NCBI RefSeq assembly: GCF_002723455.1
Contig: NZ_PDUS01000001.1
Span: 252,036-316,035 of the forward strand
DNA from: Pseudoalteromonas sp. 3D05
Lineage (GTDB): Bacteria > Pseudomonadota > Gammaproteobacteria > Enterobacterales > Alteromonadaceae
Direction of reading: 5' to 3'
Length of the DNA: 64,000 nt
In this document: piece by piece, positions 1 to 9,154 of the stretch
Layout of the letters: each line of letters starts with the position of its first letter
How positions within the stretch are numbered: position 1 is the first letter of the stretch
Made by a program: the position numbers and the translations under genes
Notes under the pieces: generated by a model
Told to the model about the DNA's origin: nothing
The model's database searches: none
What the model saw: the letters and a program-made list of their open reading frames with translations, nothing else

Positions 1-413
1 AATTTGCGCGGTGAATTGTAATGTATTTCAATATGCCCTGATGTGATCATCATACAACGCATGGTGGGTAAATTAGCGCCATGATGCAGCTTGTTTACTT
101 CTTTGTGAATCACATTGTTTATATTTAAAATAAGGGCTTCAAAATGGGCAAAGCGACTCACAACGACTTCATAATGAAACATTAAATGTGCGAATAAATG
201 ACGCCCAAATAAGGCTAACACTTCATCACGTGCGATTTGCAGTGTCTCGCAAATATCTTCAACCATGGCATAGAGCTCTGTATCGGGGTAATCATTCACA
301 GCAACGTAACAGCGCCCTTCAGCCGCATATTTATCTAGCAGCCTATCCCAATAAGATTCGTCTCGATGCTGTACAACCATCGTTTTGAGAGCACAAAAAA
401 TACTCCCCTTCAT
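1..413 (-). CDS. H-NOX (heme NO/O2-binding) domain protein, 3' end beyond the window
   Basis: The reverse strand is open from an ATG at 413 to the window edge (137 codons). The start MKGSIF is typical of bacterial H-NOX proteins. His103 (in NNVIHKEV) sits where the family has its proximal heme ligand. The heme-propionate motif Y-x-S-x-R is present as Y132, S134 and R136. Known H-NOX proteins bind NO or O2 through heme and control a partner histidine kinase or cyclic-di-GMP enzyme in the cytoplasm. The domain is about 180 residues, so roughly 45 residues and any downstream kinase gene lie outside the window. It is divergent from a response regulator at 691, which fits a gas-sensing module. The family call is strong; the ligand is unknown. 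Confidence 0.9.
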   Translation of the reverse strand, partial: MKGSIFCALKTMVVQHRDESYWDRLLDKYAAEGRCYVAVNDYPDTELYAMVEDICETLQIARDEVLALFGRHLFAHLMFHYEVVVSRFAHFEALILNINNVIHKEVNKLHHGANLPTMRCMMITSGHIEIHYNSPRK

Positions 414-690
414 CGTACTTTACAGTCCAAGTAACGCATATGAACTATTAATGCCCTCGGATAAATGCCCTTTATTCGCACAGCTAAAAAAATTAAATAA
501 ATAATAGTGAATCATCTCCAATGAGTTAAATAAATGAGTGAAGTTCACCTACTATAATAGTGGCACAATACATTTTGATGTCTTTGCGTTACTTGTATTT
601 ATAAAATTAGCACAATTTATTTTTTTTACACGTTTATAAACTGGGTTTCACACGCTATGTTTAAAGTGTATAAAAATAAAGGAGTTGTTT
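414..690. promoter_or_regulatory. Divergent promoter region with a long-spaced inverted repeat
   Basis: This 277-bp region lies between the two divergent signalling genes. It contains CAAGTAACGCA at 428-438 and its exact reverse complement TGCGTTACTTG at 585-595, one site near each gene. It also has the short palindrome ACTATAATAGT at 551-561, which includes a TATAAT that could serve as a -10 element. A purine-rich AAAGGAG at 678-684 is the ribosome-binding site of the rightward gene. Shared binding of one regulator to the two arms is an inference. Confidence 0.4.
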
Positions 691-1992
691 GTGGAGACGC
701 CAGCTATTCAAATAATGTGTGTAGACGATGATGAAATCGTACTGCGGTCTTTATCAAGGCTGTTGAAAAGTCAGCACGAAAATGTGTTAACTTTTACAAA
801 TCCACTTTTAGCGCTAGAGCAAATCAAACAGCACGAGTTTGCAGTAATTATCAGTGACATGCGTATGCCGCAGATAAACGGCGCTGATCTGTTCAATCAG
901 GCTCAAGCGATTTCTCCAGATTCTCAACGAATCTTAGTGACAGGCTTTACCGATATAGAAACAACGCTTGATGCTGTAAACAAGGGCAAAATACATGGGT
1001 TTATTCAAAAACCTTGGCAAAATAGCTTGCTGTTGAGCACTGTGACTGACAGCGTCGAGAAATATAAATTAAAAAAACAAAATCAACGACTGCAGCAAAA
1101 AATAACAGAGCAGAACAAGCAACTTAAAGAGCTTAACAATTCGCTAGAGCAACGTGTTGAGAAACGCACTAAACAAATTAAGCTGGTTTTAAAAAAGTTA
1201 GAAATCGCCAATGCGCACGAGGTTAACGAGCATCAGAGCACCGTTGAGGTTTTGTATAACTTTATTAACGCCAACCCATACCTAGATGGCACTAAAGCGC
1301 AAAACATTTCTAATACCTGCACTGAAATTGCCAAACAGTTAAAACTGCCGCCAAAAAATATTGAAATGGCCTCAATGGCAGGTTATTTAGCACAAATAGG
1401 CTTGCTTGCTATGGACCCTGATCTGTATAAAAAACCAGTCAATGAATTAACAGAGCAACAACGAAAAAACTTTTATACCCACCCAAGTACTGCACAATTA
1501 ATGCTCATGCCCGCAACTCATTTACATGAGGTTTCTGAGGCTATTTATCACCAATATGAATATTATAACGGCAATGGCATTCCCAAAGGTATAAAAGGAA
1601 ATGAAATCCCCCTCAGCGCAATGATTTTGGCTGTTGCTCGAGATTATTGGAACGCATACGAAAACAATAACTTAGCACTTGACAAGCGCCACCAGCATGC
1701 AATTGATGTGATCACTCGCTACAGTGGAAATTTTTATCATCCTAAAATTGTATCTGCACTAGAGCAATGCCAGTTAACATGTATAAAACAGCAGTCTCAA
1801 GTGGGCTCAATGAAGATAATAAGCGCGCAGGAATTACAAGTAGGTATGGTTTTAGGTCATGCGTTGCAAAGTCATGCTGGTATCATGCTTTTACCAAAAG
1901 ATCATACGTTTAGTGCTAAGTCTATTGAGAAGTTACAGCAACTAGAAGCTAAAAAACCATCACCATTTAGGATCATGATCAAATCATCGTGA
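691..1992 (+). CDS. Response regulator with degenerate HD-GYP output domain (HnoD-like)
   Basis: An N-terminal receiver domain (about residues 5-120) has the acidic pocket DDD, phosphoacceptor Asp56 (SDMRMP) and the conserved Lys in QKP. A coiled coil (about 125-175) leads to an HD-GYP-like domain (about 185-370). The catalytic residues are lost: the HD dyad is AQ (234-235, in GYLAQIG), the HHE region reads YHQYE, and GYP is GIP (296-298). It is therefore unlikely to hydrolyse cyclic-di-GMP and more probably binds or inhibits a partner. Shewanella HnoD, a degenerate HD-GYP regulator in the H-NOX network, is the closest known parallel, and the divergent H-NOX gene supports it. GTG at 691 is chosen because AAAGGAG ends 6 nt upstream; TTG 685 is too close. 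Confidence 0.85.
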   Translation: METPAIQIMCVDDDEIVLRSLSRLLKSQHENVLTFTNPLLALEQIKQHEFAVIISDMRMPQINGADLFNQAQAISPDSQRILVTGFTDIETTLDAVNKGKIHGFIQKPWQNSLLLSTVTDSVEKYKLKKQNQRLQQKITEQNKQLKELNNSLEQRVEKRTKQIKLVLKKLEIANAHEVNEHQSTVEVLYNFINANPYLDGTKAQNISNTCTEIAKQLKLPPKNIEMASMAGYLAQIGLLAMDPDLYKKPVNELTEQQRKNFYTHPSTAQLMLMPATHLHEVSEAIYHQYEYYNGNGIPKGIKGNEIPLSAMILAVARDYWNAYENNNLALDKRHQHAIDVITRYSGNFYHPKIVSALEQCQLTCIKQQSQVGSMKIISAQELQVGMVLGHALQSHAGIMLLPKDHTFSAKSIEKLQQLEAKKPSPFRIMIKSS

Positions 1993-2072
1993 TTTAGTGA
2001 TCTTTATTAGCCTTTTCTTCGTTACAATAGCATAATAATATATCTAATTACTGTCTATTTTAGGAGCAGTGC

Positions 2073-3092
2073 GTGTCGCGATTTTCAGCCGTTACCGATA
2101 ACCCTCATGATCAGCGTTTTAATCAAAAAACCGGAATTTTACTCACCAATTTAGGTAGCCCAGACGCCCCCACAGCGAAAGCTTTGCGTATTTATCTAAG
2201 AGAATTTTTATCTGACCCTCGTATCGTTGAGATCCCTAGATTTATATGGATGATAATCCTCCACGGTATTATTTTACGTATTAGACCTAAGCGCTCTGCA
2301 AAGCTATACGAAAGTATTTGGACGGAAAATGGCTCGCCATTAACACATATTACTCGCCAGCAACGCGATAAGCTTGATGCCTTCATTAAAGCTCAAGGTT
2401 ACACCAATACTGAAGTAGTCATGGCAATGCGTTATGGTAACCCATCTATTGAAGCGGGCCTTGAGCAACTTAGAGACAAAGGCCTAACGCGTATTGTGGT
2501 TTTTCCTTTGTATCCTCAATATTCAAGCCCGACAACAGGCTCAACTTTTGATGCTGTAGCCAAAGTACTGCAAAAGTGGCGCTGGGTGCCTGAACTTCAT
2601 TTTATTAATGGTTACCACAAAAACGAACGGTACATAGAATCGCTTGCCAATAGCGTAAGTGAAGACTTACAAGCCAACGGTACTCCACAGAAGCTAGTCT
2701 TTTCGTACCACGGTATGCCGAAGCAGTTTTTAGATAACGGTGATCCTTATCATTGCCTGTGCTTACAAACCACGCGCCTTGTTGTTGAAAAGCTAGGCCT
2801 TGATAAAGACTTGGTAATTAGCACTTTTCAAAGCCGATTTGGTAAAGCTGAATGGTTAAAACCATACACTGACGCCACGCTTGAGTCGTTACCGGGTGAG
2901 GGTATTAAAGACATCGCTATTATCAGCCCTGCATTTAGTGCTGATTGCCTTGAAACGCTCGAGGAGTTGGAAAGCGAAAATCGTGAAATATTTGAGCATG
3001 CAGGCGGTGAAAAGTACCGTTACATTGCAGCGCTGAACGACCGAGATGATCACATTAATGCATTATTTAATGTATTAAAACCGATGCTTTAA
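2073..3092 (+). CDS. hemH: Ferrochelatase
   Basis: Inserts Fe2+ into protoporphyrin IX, the last step of protoheme synthesis. The 339-residue length fits bacterial HemH. The N-terminal GILLTNLGSPDAP block (21-33) is diagnostic. The SYHGMP motif at 211-216 carries the catalytic His213, and the acidic segment DCLETLEE (291-298) is the other conserved active-site region. The start is GTG at 2073 with AGGAG at 2062-2066. It stands alone, between the H-NOX-linked regulator and the convergent arfB. Heme supply next to a heme-based sensor is suggestive but may be chance. No odd features. Confidence 0.96.
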   Translation: MSRFSAVTDNPHDQRFNQKTGILLTNLGSPDAPTAKALRIYLREFLSDPRIVEIPRFIWMIILHGIILRIRPKRSAKLYESIWTENGSPLTHITRQQRDKLDAFIKAQGYTNTEVVMAMRYGNPSIEAGLEQLRDKGLTRIVVFPLYPQYSSPTTGSTFDAVAKVLQKWRWVPELHFINGYHKNERYIESLANSVSEDLQANGTPQKLVFSYHGMPKQFLDNGDPYHCLCLQTTRLVVEKLGLDKDLVISTFQSRFGKAEWLKPYTDATLESLPGEGIKDIAIISPAFSADCLETLEELESENREIFEHAGGEKYRYIAALNDRDDHINALFNVLKPML

Positions 3093-3130
3093 CTAAAGCA
3101 GTTATTTTCGAGGCTGGGTTTTCAGCCATA

Positions 3131-3170
3131 TAGAGCCTAGTATGTGGGCGCTCCCCATTAATAGGCTCTA
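3131..3170. terminator. Convergent hairpin between hemH and arfB
   Basis: Nine-base perfect arms TAGAGCCTA (3131-3139) and TAGGCTCTA (3162-3170) enclose a GC-rich loop. The right arm includes the arfB stop codon (3168-3170). There is no clear U-tract, so it may be a bidirectional processing or terminator hairpin rather than a classic intrinsic terminator. Confidence 0.45.
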
Positions 3171-3581
3171 AAGCTTTATATTGCCGCGCAGCGCTTTGGT
3201 TTGTCCGTGCTTGGTTTTTTTATCCATGCGCTTGCGCTGCGAATTTCTCGTTGGTTTTGTTGCGCGCCGAGCACGTTGTAGTTTAGTAGCTGACACAATC
3301 AAATCTTTTAAACGCTTTAACGCATCCTCTCTGTTGAGTTCTTGGGTGCGATGGCTTTGCGCTTTTAAAACAATCACTCCCTCTTTTGTTATTCTATTGT
3401 CATTGAGTTGCAGCAGTCGCTGCTTGTAAAAGTCAGGCAGTTTAGAGCGTTTTATATCAAAACGAAGGTGAATAGCACTGGCCACTTTATTCACATTTTG
3501 CCCGCCAGCCCCTTGCGCTCTAATTGCAGTAAGTTCTACTTCCCACTCATCGATTGTTACTGTATTTGAGATAATTAACAT
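3168..3581 (-). CDS. arfB: Alternative ribosome-rescue factor / peptidyl-tRNA hydrolase ArfB (YaeJ)
   Basis: A codon-independent release factor that hydrolyses peptidyl-tRNA on ribosomes stalled at mRNA 3' ends. The catalytic GGQ lies at 26-28 in RAQGAGGQNVNK. After the globular domain, the C-terminal tail (about 100-137) is very rich in Lys and Arg, as expected for the part that enters the empty mRNA channel. The length of 137 residues matches the family, and the small size plus basic tail separate it from RF1/RF2. Its stop codon is buried in a hairpin shared with the hemH 3' region. Confidence 0.95.
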   Translation of the reverse strand: MLIISNTVTIDEWEVELTAIRAQGAGGQNVNKVASAIHLRFDIKRSKLPDFYKQRLLQLNDNRITKEGVIVLKAQSHRTQELNREDALKRLKDLIVSATKLQRARRATKPTRNSQRKRMDKKTKHGQTKALRGNIKL

Positions 3582-3688
3582 TAGGTTCAGATAGTTTTGT
3601 CAAAATGAAAGTGTAACATTTGTTAGTAGTTGAGCCCACATATTGGCGCTTTGCTTAATCAAGTAGACTATTTTATAAGGAATTTAAC

Positions 3689-4249
3689 ATGAAAAAACTA
3701 GTGATGGCACTAAGCTTGACTGCAATGAGTTTTTCAAGCTTTGCAAAAGATATGACTGAAAATGAGCTAAAAAGTTACATTCAAGCACTTCCCGCAGTCG
3801 TTGATTGGTCAGATGATCAGGATGCACTTAAAAGTGCTAATTTAAAAAGTTTACTTGGCAGTTCAGATAGCAATAACAATGCGTTAGCTTTGAGCGCATT
3901 AGGCAAGATTAAAGATAATGACTTATACAAAGAATTTGCAACACTTACCAATCAGTATGGTTTAACCCCTGAGCAGTTACTTAGCGTAGGCTCTGAAGTA
4001 TCAATGGCTTACTTTGAAACGATAAAAAGTGACCTATCACCTGAAAATAAAGAAAAAGTAAATCAGCTAATGGGTGGACTGCAAAGTATGGGTGCGACTA
4101 AAGATAAAGGCGCAACTTCAACGATGGGCATGGTAGGTAACTCTGCAAGTGCAAAGAGCCAAGATGCAACGGCTGTCAGTGCTCATAATCTTGAGCTTGT
4201 TCAAGAATATCTGCCGCAATTAAAACGATTATATGCTGATTTGCAATAA
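3689..4249 (+). CDS. Small secreted (periplasmic) protein, function unknown
   Basis: 186 residues with a clear Sec signal peptide (lysines, a hydrophobic stretch, then SSFAKD, cleavage near residue 19). The mature part is acidic, Ser/Ala/Asn-rich and mostly helical by eye, with a low-complexity segment around 125-160 (repeated Gly-Met, Ser, Thr, Lys). No cysteines occur in the mature chain and no catalytic motif was recognised. It is a single gene with a good ribosome-binding site (AAGGAA just before the ATG) and a strong terminator 22 bp downstream. The family is not recognised. Confidence 0.8.
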   Translation: MKKLVMALSLTAMSFSSFAKDMTENELKSYIQALPAVVDWSDDQDALKSANLKSLLGSSDSNNNALALSALGKIKDNDLYKEFATLTNQYGLTPEQLLSVGSEVSMAYFETIKSDLSPENKEKVNQLMGGLQSMGATKDKGATSTMGMVGNSASAKSQDATAVSAHNLELVQEYLPQLKRLYADLQ

Positions 4250-4270
4250 TCATTACATAAAAATGAACAA

Positions 4271-4292
4271 GCGGCCTTAGGGTCGCTTTTTT
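4271..4292 (+). terminator. Intrinsic terminator
   Basis: GCGGCC, loop TTAG, then GGTCGC (one G-U pair) followed by six T residues, directly after the small secreted protein gene. Confidence 0.85.
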
Positions 4293-4354
4293 ATTGCTTG
4301 TTATAGTTGCATCTTTATACTGAACACAATTTATGATCAGACTTTAGTAAATTT

Positions 4355-7300
4355 ATGCCGTTGAATACTCTACCAAGCGTACAAACACCAGATGAACAAA
4401 AATCCCTTTGCGCTTTACTTGCGCACCTGTTAAGCGCCTCCTCGTATGGTTTTCAACACTCAGTTCAGCAAATCACTCAGCGGCTATTTCGTCACATAAA
4501 AGCCGGCTATTCGTTTTCTAAAACTGAGCTAAACTCACTAACAACTCAGTTAGTAGAACAAAATTTACTGTGGAAACTCCCTTTTGGCCCGCATTATAAA
4601 GTAACCACAGACGCAGTCCCTTTTATAATCATAAATTTACAGCAACACCAAACAAGCTTAATTGCGCCATTATTGGCTGAAATTAGCCATGTGTATCATC
4701 AACAAGACAAAGCGCTAAACTTTATTACCTTGTTACTAGAGCATTTTAATAACCCCAAAAAGCGCTTTATTATTAATGCCGAATTTGATCTGGGCGAACA
4801 GTTTGTACATTTGCTGGGCCAATCTCAATTTGCTAATGCATTGTGGCAAATATTACCCAAACAATGGCAACAAGAATGCCTAATTCACTTCACTCACGCG
4901 CAATTTTTTAATTTAATGGCACCAAACCCTTGGCCTACATTAGTAAACTCGTGTGACGGGATGAGTGAGCACACACGTTATTATTTTAATGAAAACCTTG
5001 CAATATTATTACAAGACAAACAATACGATGAGTTACTCGATAGCCAAGCAGATTGGCAACACGCATTATTTTTAGAGGCAAACACCCTTGCTATTAAGGG
5101 CGATGCACCAGAAACAGCATTAACCCACTACAAAAGTGCGCTCACCCGTTTTAGAAAGAGATTTGGTAAGGGCTATTACCCCGCTGAAATGACAGGACTG
5201 CTTTATACGCTCAGTTTGCTAATTAATGGCAGTGCTGCTGATATGAAACAATTAACCACGTGTAAAAAGTGGTACTACAAACACTTTGGTGAAGACGCTT
5301 ATACCAGCATCGCCGTTGATTATTTGCTTGATAATGATCCTATTTCACACTTTCCCAGCTATCGACTCGTCAACAGGTTAAACAACTTAATGGCGAATCC
5401 TAACGCAGTTGCGGCATTATTTTGTTTTTTAATTGCATTGGTCAAATATGCCAACGATGAACAAATAGATGAATTACGGGGTCAATCGGCGCTACTTAAA
5501 CAGTTATTAAATACGCTTGCTGATCACTCACATTGGGTAGGCGAGCAATGTTTACACTTAGCCAAGTGGCTCTTTGATGATTCAGCACTGCCTAATGAAG
5601 GTATTTTGCAACACTTTTCGCGGGTACCACAATGGCAACGCTGGCTCGATGAAGTCAGCCAAATCAACGAACAAAAAGACACTATGCGTGTAATATGGCA
5701 ACTTGATCTGACCCACCTTGATTTGCCGCTAGTACAAGCAAGAGTAAAGCAACTTAATGCAAAAAATGAATGGACTAAAGGCCGCAAAGTAGCTATTCAC
5801 GATCTTAAGAATGAGCAATATCAGGCAGCCTTAACTGAAGCTGATATCAATTTAATAGACGTTATTTATAACCATGCCGGCTTTGGTTATCAAGAAGTAC
5901 AAGCAACTGCGACAGTGCTGCAAACTTTAATTGGCTTTAATAACTTAGAAGATCATCGTAGCGCTCCACTTACCCTAATAAAAGGTGAGTTTATTATTGA
6001 AATAGCCAAAGATCTAAACGACTGCTATAAGCTGGTATTACAGCCAACAATCGACGATTATGATGGTGATTTTTTACTTACTCACAGTCATGGCAATAGC
6101 TACCAAGTATTCGCAGTGGATGAAAAACAACAAAAATTACAGCAATTATTTGAGCAGCAACCTAATAACCTGACCGAAGAGCGCCTACCGCAACTTAACG
6201 CGGCACTTAAAGCATTATCCAGTGATCATCATATAAGTAGCCAACGCAGTGAGTTTGCCGAAGTAAATAATGTGCGCCTAGGTGATTGCCAGTTCAGTGC
6301 TGTCATTAAGCTTACGCATATGGGTATAGACGTCAATTTTTATGTTATGCCTCATACTGTTGATGGGCCGTGGTTAGAACCTGGTGAAGGGGCAACCAGC
6401 ATTGTTTATAATGACGACACTGATAGCAATAGTGTTGTAGTTAAACGCGACCTAAAAGCTGAAAAACGCACATTCAAAAAATTGCTAAAAAATCTTAACG
6501 GTGTGTTTGTAGATAAAAATCACCAGCTCAATTCATCACTACAGCAATTTTTTATCCCCGAAGATATAAGCCAAGCAATTGAAACCCTCGAACAGGCCAA
6601 CAAAAGTAAAGCCCTGGTACTTAGCTGGGACGAAAGCAGCCAAGGCATGAAGCTGGCGAGCAGTAAACACCTTTCACTAAATCTTAATGATGATAGCGAT
6701 TGGCTTAGTGTCAGTGGCGATGTTTCACTTCCTAGTGGCGATATTTATACACTGCAAACACTACTCAAAGCACCGCGCCGTGGCAGTATTATTAATTTAG
6801 ATGATGAGCAATCGCTGATCCTAGATCAACGTTTAACTAACTTGCTCAATCGTTTAGAAGGCATGCAACACGATAACGCAGACACTTCACAGCTACGTAT
6901 AGCTAACGCCCGCGCGTTACCGCTACATCAAACACTGGCTGATTTAGGGGATGTTACATTTGGTGAAAACTGGAAAACGCGATTAGCTAAGTTTGATCAA
7001 ACTGTCGAGCCCATTTTGCCTGCACATTTGGTTAACGTGTTACGTGACTATCAAATCATTGGCGTCAAATGGTTAATGCAACTTGCTAATTGGGGGCTCA
7101 ATGCCTGTTTAGCCGATGACATGGGCTTAGGTAAAACGCTTCAAACACTCAGCGTATTACAAATGCGAAGCCACTTAGGCGCAAGTTTAGTGGTTGCCCC
7201 TAAATCGGTGTGTCATAACTGGCAAGCCGAAGCCGAACGCTTTGCCTGCACATTAAATATAAAAACCATTGCTAACGCCACCCTGTGTGAAGACGTGTTA

Positions 7301-8398
7301 AGTAATTCACGTGCGAATGATTTGATTATCGTCAGTTATGGGCTATTGCCATTAATTGGTGAACAACTTGCTAAGCTTGAATTTACTAATATTGTGTTTG
7401 ACGAAGCACAAGCAATTAAAAATCCATTAAGTTTGCGTGCAAAAGCCGCGTTCGCACTTAACGGACAATTTAAAATTGCCCTTTCCGGCACCCCTATTGA
7501 AAACCATTTAGGCGAGCTTTGGAGCTTATTCAACTTTTTAATGCCAGGCTTTTTGCACACGTTGCCGATGTTTAAAAAGCGTTTTGGTAATGCCGATAAA
7601 AACCAACAGCAAGCCGATACACTTAAAACCTTAATCGCCCCGTTTATTCTGCGCCGAACTAAGCAAACAGTGCTGACTGAGCTACCAGAAAAAACTGAAA
7701 TAAACTTAACCTTTGCATTATCTGAAAAAGAACAAGCACTTTACGAAGCAACGCGTTTAAATGCTCTAGAACAAGCCAATCAAGACGACAGTCAATACAT
7801 TACTATTTTGGCATCATTAACTAAGCTACGCCGCGCTTGTATAGCACCACAGTTATTGCTTGAAAACAGTAAAATGCCTTCAAGTAAACTCGATACCGCC
7901 GAAGCAATTATTACCGAGTTGCTTGAGAATAATCATCAAGCGCTCATTTTCAGCCAATTTGTAGATGTATTGAAACTCGTAGAGCAACGATTACAAAAAC
8001 GAGGCGTTGATTACTGCTATTTAGATGGCAGCATGAGTACCAACAAACGTAAACAACAAGTTGAGCTGTTTCAAGCAGGTAAAGCCCCGCTATTTTTGAT
8101 AAGTCTAAAAGCAGGTGGAACAGGGCTTAATTTAACCGCGGCAGATTATGTATTGCACCTTGACCCATGGTGGAATCCTGCTGTTGAACAACAAGCATCA
8201 GATAGAGCACATAGGCTTGGCCAAACTCGCCCCGTTACTGTATATCGGTTAATTGCAAAAGATACGATTGAAGAGAAAATTCTTCAATTGCATGAGCATA
8301 AACAAGCGTTAGCTGACAAACTGCTGGCTGGAAGTGGTGACGTTGGTCAATTATCAAAAGACCAATTGCTGGCTCTTTTAGCTCATCAAGCTCAGTAA
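4355..8398 (+). CDS. SNF2-family DEAD/DEAH-box ATPase with a very long N-terminal region
   Basis: 1347 residues. The last third is a SNF2 motor: Walker A DDMGLGKT (about 922-929), the Walker B motif DEAQ at 1016-1019, the motif III-like SGTPIEN, and the helicase C lobe ending in the motif VI region (SDRAHRLGQ) and a typical C-terminal helix. Such enzymes translocate on double-stranded DNA and remodel protein-DNA or RNA polymerase complexes. The first roughly 880 residues carry no motif I recognise and have predicted helical segments; no SWIM zinc-finger pattern is visible. It stands alone after a terminator. No convincing ribosome-binding site precedes the ATG at 4355. Its role in repair, transcription recycling or defence is open. 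Confidence 0.9.
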   Translation: MPLNTLPSVQTPDEQKSLCALLAHLLSASSYGFQHSVQQITQRLFRHIKAGYSFSKTELNSLTTQLVEQNLLWKLPFGPHYKVTTDAVPFIIINLQQHQTSLIAPLLAEISHVYHQQDKALNFITLLLEHFNNPKKRFIINAEFDLGEQFVHLLGQSQFANALWQILPKQWQQECLIHFTHAQFFNLMAPNPWPTLVNSCDGMSEHTRYYFNENLAILLQDKQYDELLDSQADWQHALFLEANTLAIKGDAPETALTHYKSALTRFRKRFGKGYYPAEMTGLLYTLSLLINGSAADMKQLTTCKKWYYKHFGEDAYTSIAVDYLLDNDPISHFPSYRLVNRLNNLMANPNAVAALFCFLIALVKYANDEQIDELRGQSALLKQLLNTLADHSHWVGEQCLHLAKWLFDDSALPNEGILQHFSRVPQWQRWLDEVSQINEQKDTMRVIWQLDLTHLDLPLVQARVKQLNAKNEWTKGRKVAIHDLKNEQYQAALTEADINLIDVIYNHAGFGYQEVQATATVLQTLIGFNNLEDHRSAPLTLIKGEFIIEIAKDLNDCYKLVLQPTIDDYDGDFLLTHSHGNSYQVFAVDEKQQKLQQLFEQQPNNLTEERLPQLNAALKALSSDHHISSQRSEFAEVNNVRLGDCQFSAVIKLTHMGIDVNFYVMPHTVDGPWLEPGEGATSIVYNDDTDSNSVVVKRDLKAEKRTFKKLLKNLNGVFVDKNHQLNSSLQQFFIPEDISQAIETLEQANKSKALVLSWDESSQGMKLASSKHLSLNLNDDSDWLSVSGDVSLPSGDIYTLQTLLKAPRRGSIINLDDEQSLILDQRLTNLLNRLEGMQHDNADTSQLRIANARALPLHQTLADLGDVTFGENWKTRLAKFDQTVEPILPAHLVNVLRDYQIIGVKWLMQLANWGLNACLADDMGLGKTLQTLSVLQMRSHLGASLVVAPKSVCHNWQAEAERFACTLNIKTIANATLCEDVLSNSRANDLIIVSYGLLPLIGEQLAKLEFTNIVFDEAQAIKNPLSLRAKAAFALNGQFKIALSGTPIENHLGELWSLFNFLMPGFLHTLPMFKKRFGNADKNQQQADTLKTLIAPFILRRTKQTVLTELPEKTEINLTFALSEKEQALYEATRLNALEQANQDDSQYITILASLTKLRRACIAPQLLLENSKMPSSKLDTAEAIITELLENNHQALIFSQFVDVLKLVEQRLQKRGVDYCYLDGSMSTNKRKQQVELFQAGKAPLFLISLKAGGTGLNLTAADYVLHLDPWWNPAVEQQASDRAHRLGQTRPVTVYRLIAKDTIEEKILQLHEHKQALADKLLAGSGDVGQLSKDQLLALLAHQAQ

Positions 8399-8401
8399 GC
8401 G

Positions 8402-9154
8402 CTACTGATGAGCAAGTGTTACGGCAAAGGGGCTGGCATCTTCTAACTCGTCAAGCATTTCAGGGCTAGGTAGGCAAATATCCTGAACAAAATGCAGTAC
8501 ATCTGGCTGCGGCTCACCAAATAGTACGTCGAGCGCTAAACGGTCTTTTCCGTAAAGACCACGGTGAATCATGTTGGCTGAAAAGATAAGTAAATCACCC
8601 GCTTGCATTTCTATTGTGTGCCCCGTGGGAAGGTCATCGTGGGTATTGCTGTGATCTATCGCTAAACGTGTTGCCAACTCTTGGGGTGTATCCCAGCGTC
8701 GATGTGTGCCAGGAACAAGTTCAATACCGGGCTCATCTTCCAGAGCGACACGACAATGAATAACTTCTGGCCCCGTTAACGCGGCTTGCTGTTCTTTTAT
8801 ATCTAAGTGATATTGCATATCCCGGTGCCAATAATTCTCTTGCTCTGGGTTCACCGGATTAAAGAACAATTGAGTATTAATAAAAGCGGCACGCGTTAAA
8901 ATAGAATCAACCTGAGCCATTAATTTAAAGCTGGCAATAAATTTAAATAGCACCATTCGCTGCGCGTCATTTAGATAAGTGTTCGCCGTTAAATAGGCGC
9001 TATTGACCGCCTTGCTTTTGTAAAAGTAGTGATTGTCGGGGATCCATTGCTGATGAAAACATTTTACAACCTCGCGCACTTCGCAAAGCTCTGCTTCAGT
9101 ATAAAAACCGGGAATATGAAAAAAACCAGTGCTACAAAATTGTGTATTGATCAT
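8402..9154 (-). CDS. PhyH-family Fe(II)/2-oxoglutarate dioxygenase
   Basis: Phytanoyl-CoA-dioxygenase-like fold with the metal triad HxD...H: His110 and Asp112 in WHRDMQ, and His197 in MIHRG. Arg205 follows as the likely 2-oxoglutarate carboxylate ligand (GKDRLALD). The start ATG overlaps the stop of the upstream uracil-DNA-glycosylase-like gene by 4 nt, so the two are translationally coupled. The substrate is unknown; the family includes enzymes acting on lipids, small metabolites and halogenated compounds. The stop lies just past the convergent SNF2 gene. Confidence 0.88.
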   Translation of the reverse strand: MINTQFCSTGFFHIPGFYTEAELCEVREVVKCFHQQWIPDNHYFYKSKAVNSAYLTANTYLNDAQRMVLFKFIASFKLMAQVDSILTRAAFINTQLFFNPVNPEQENYWHRDMQYHLDIKEQQAALTGPEVIHCRVALEDEPGIELVPGTHRRWDTPQELATRLAIDHSNTHDDLPTGHTIEMQAGDLLIFSANMIHRGLYGKDRLALDVLFGEPQPDVLHFVQDICLPSPEMLDELEDASPFAVTLAHQ

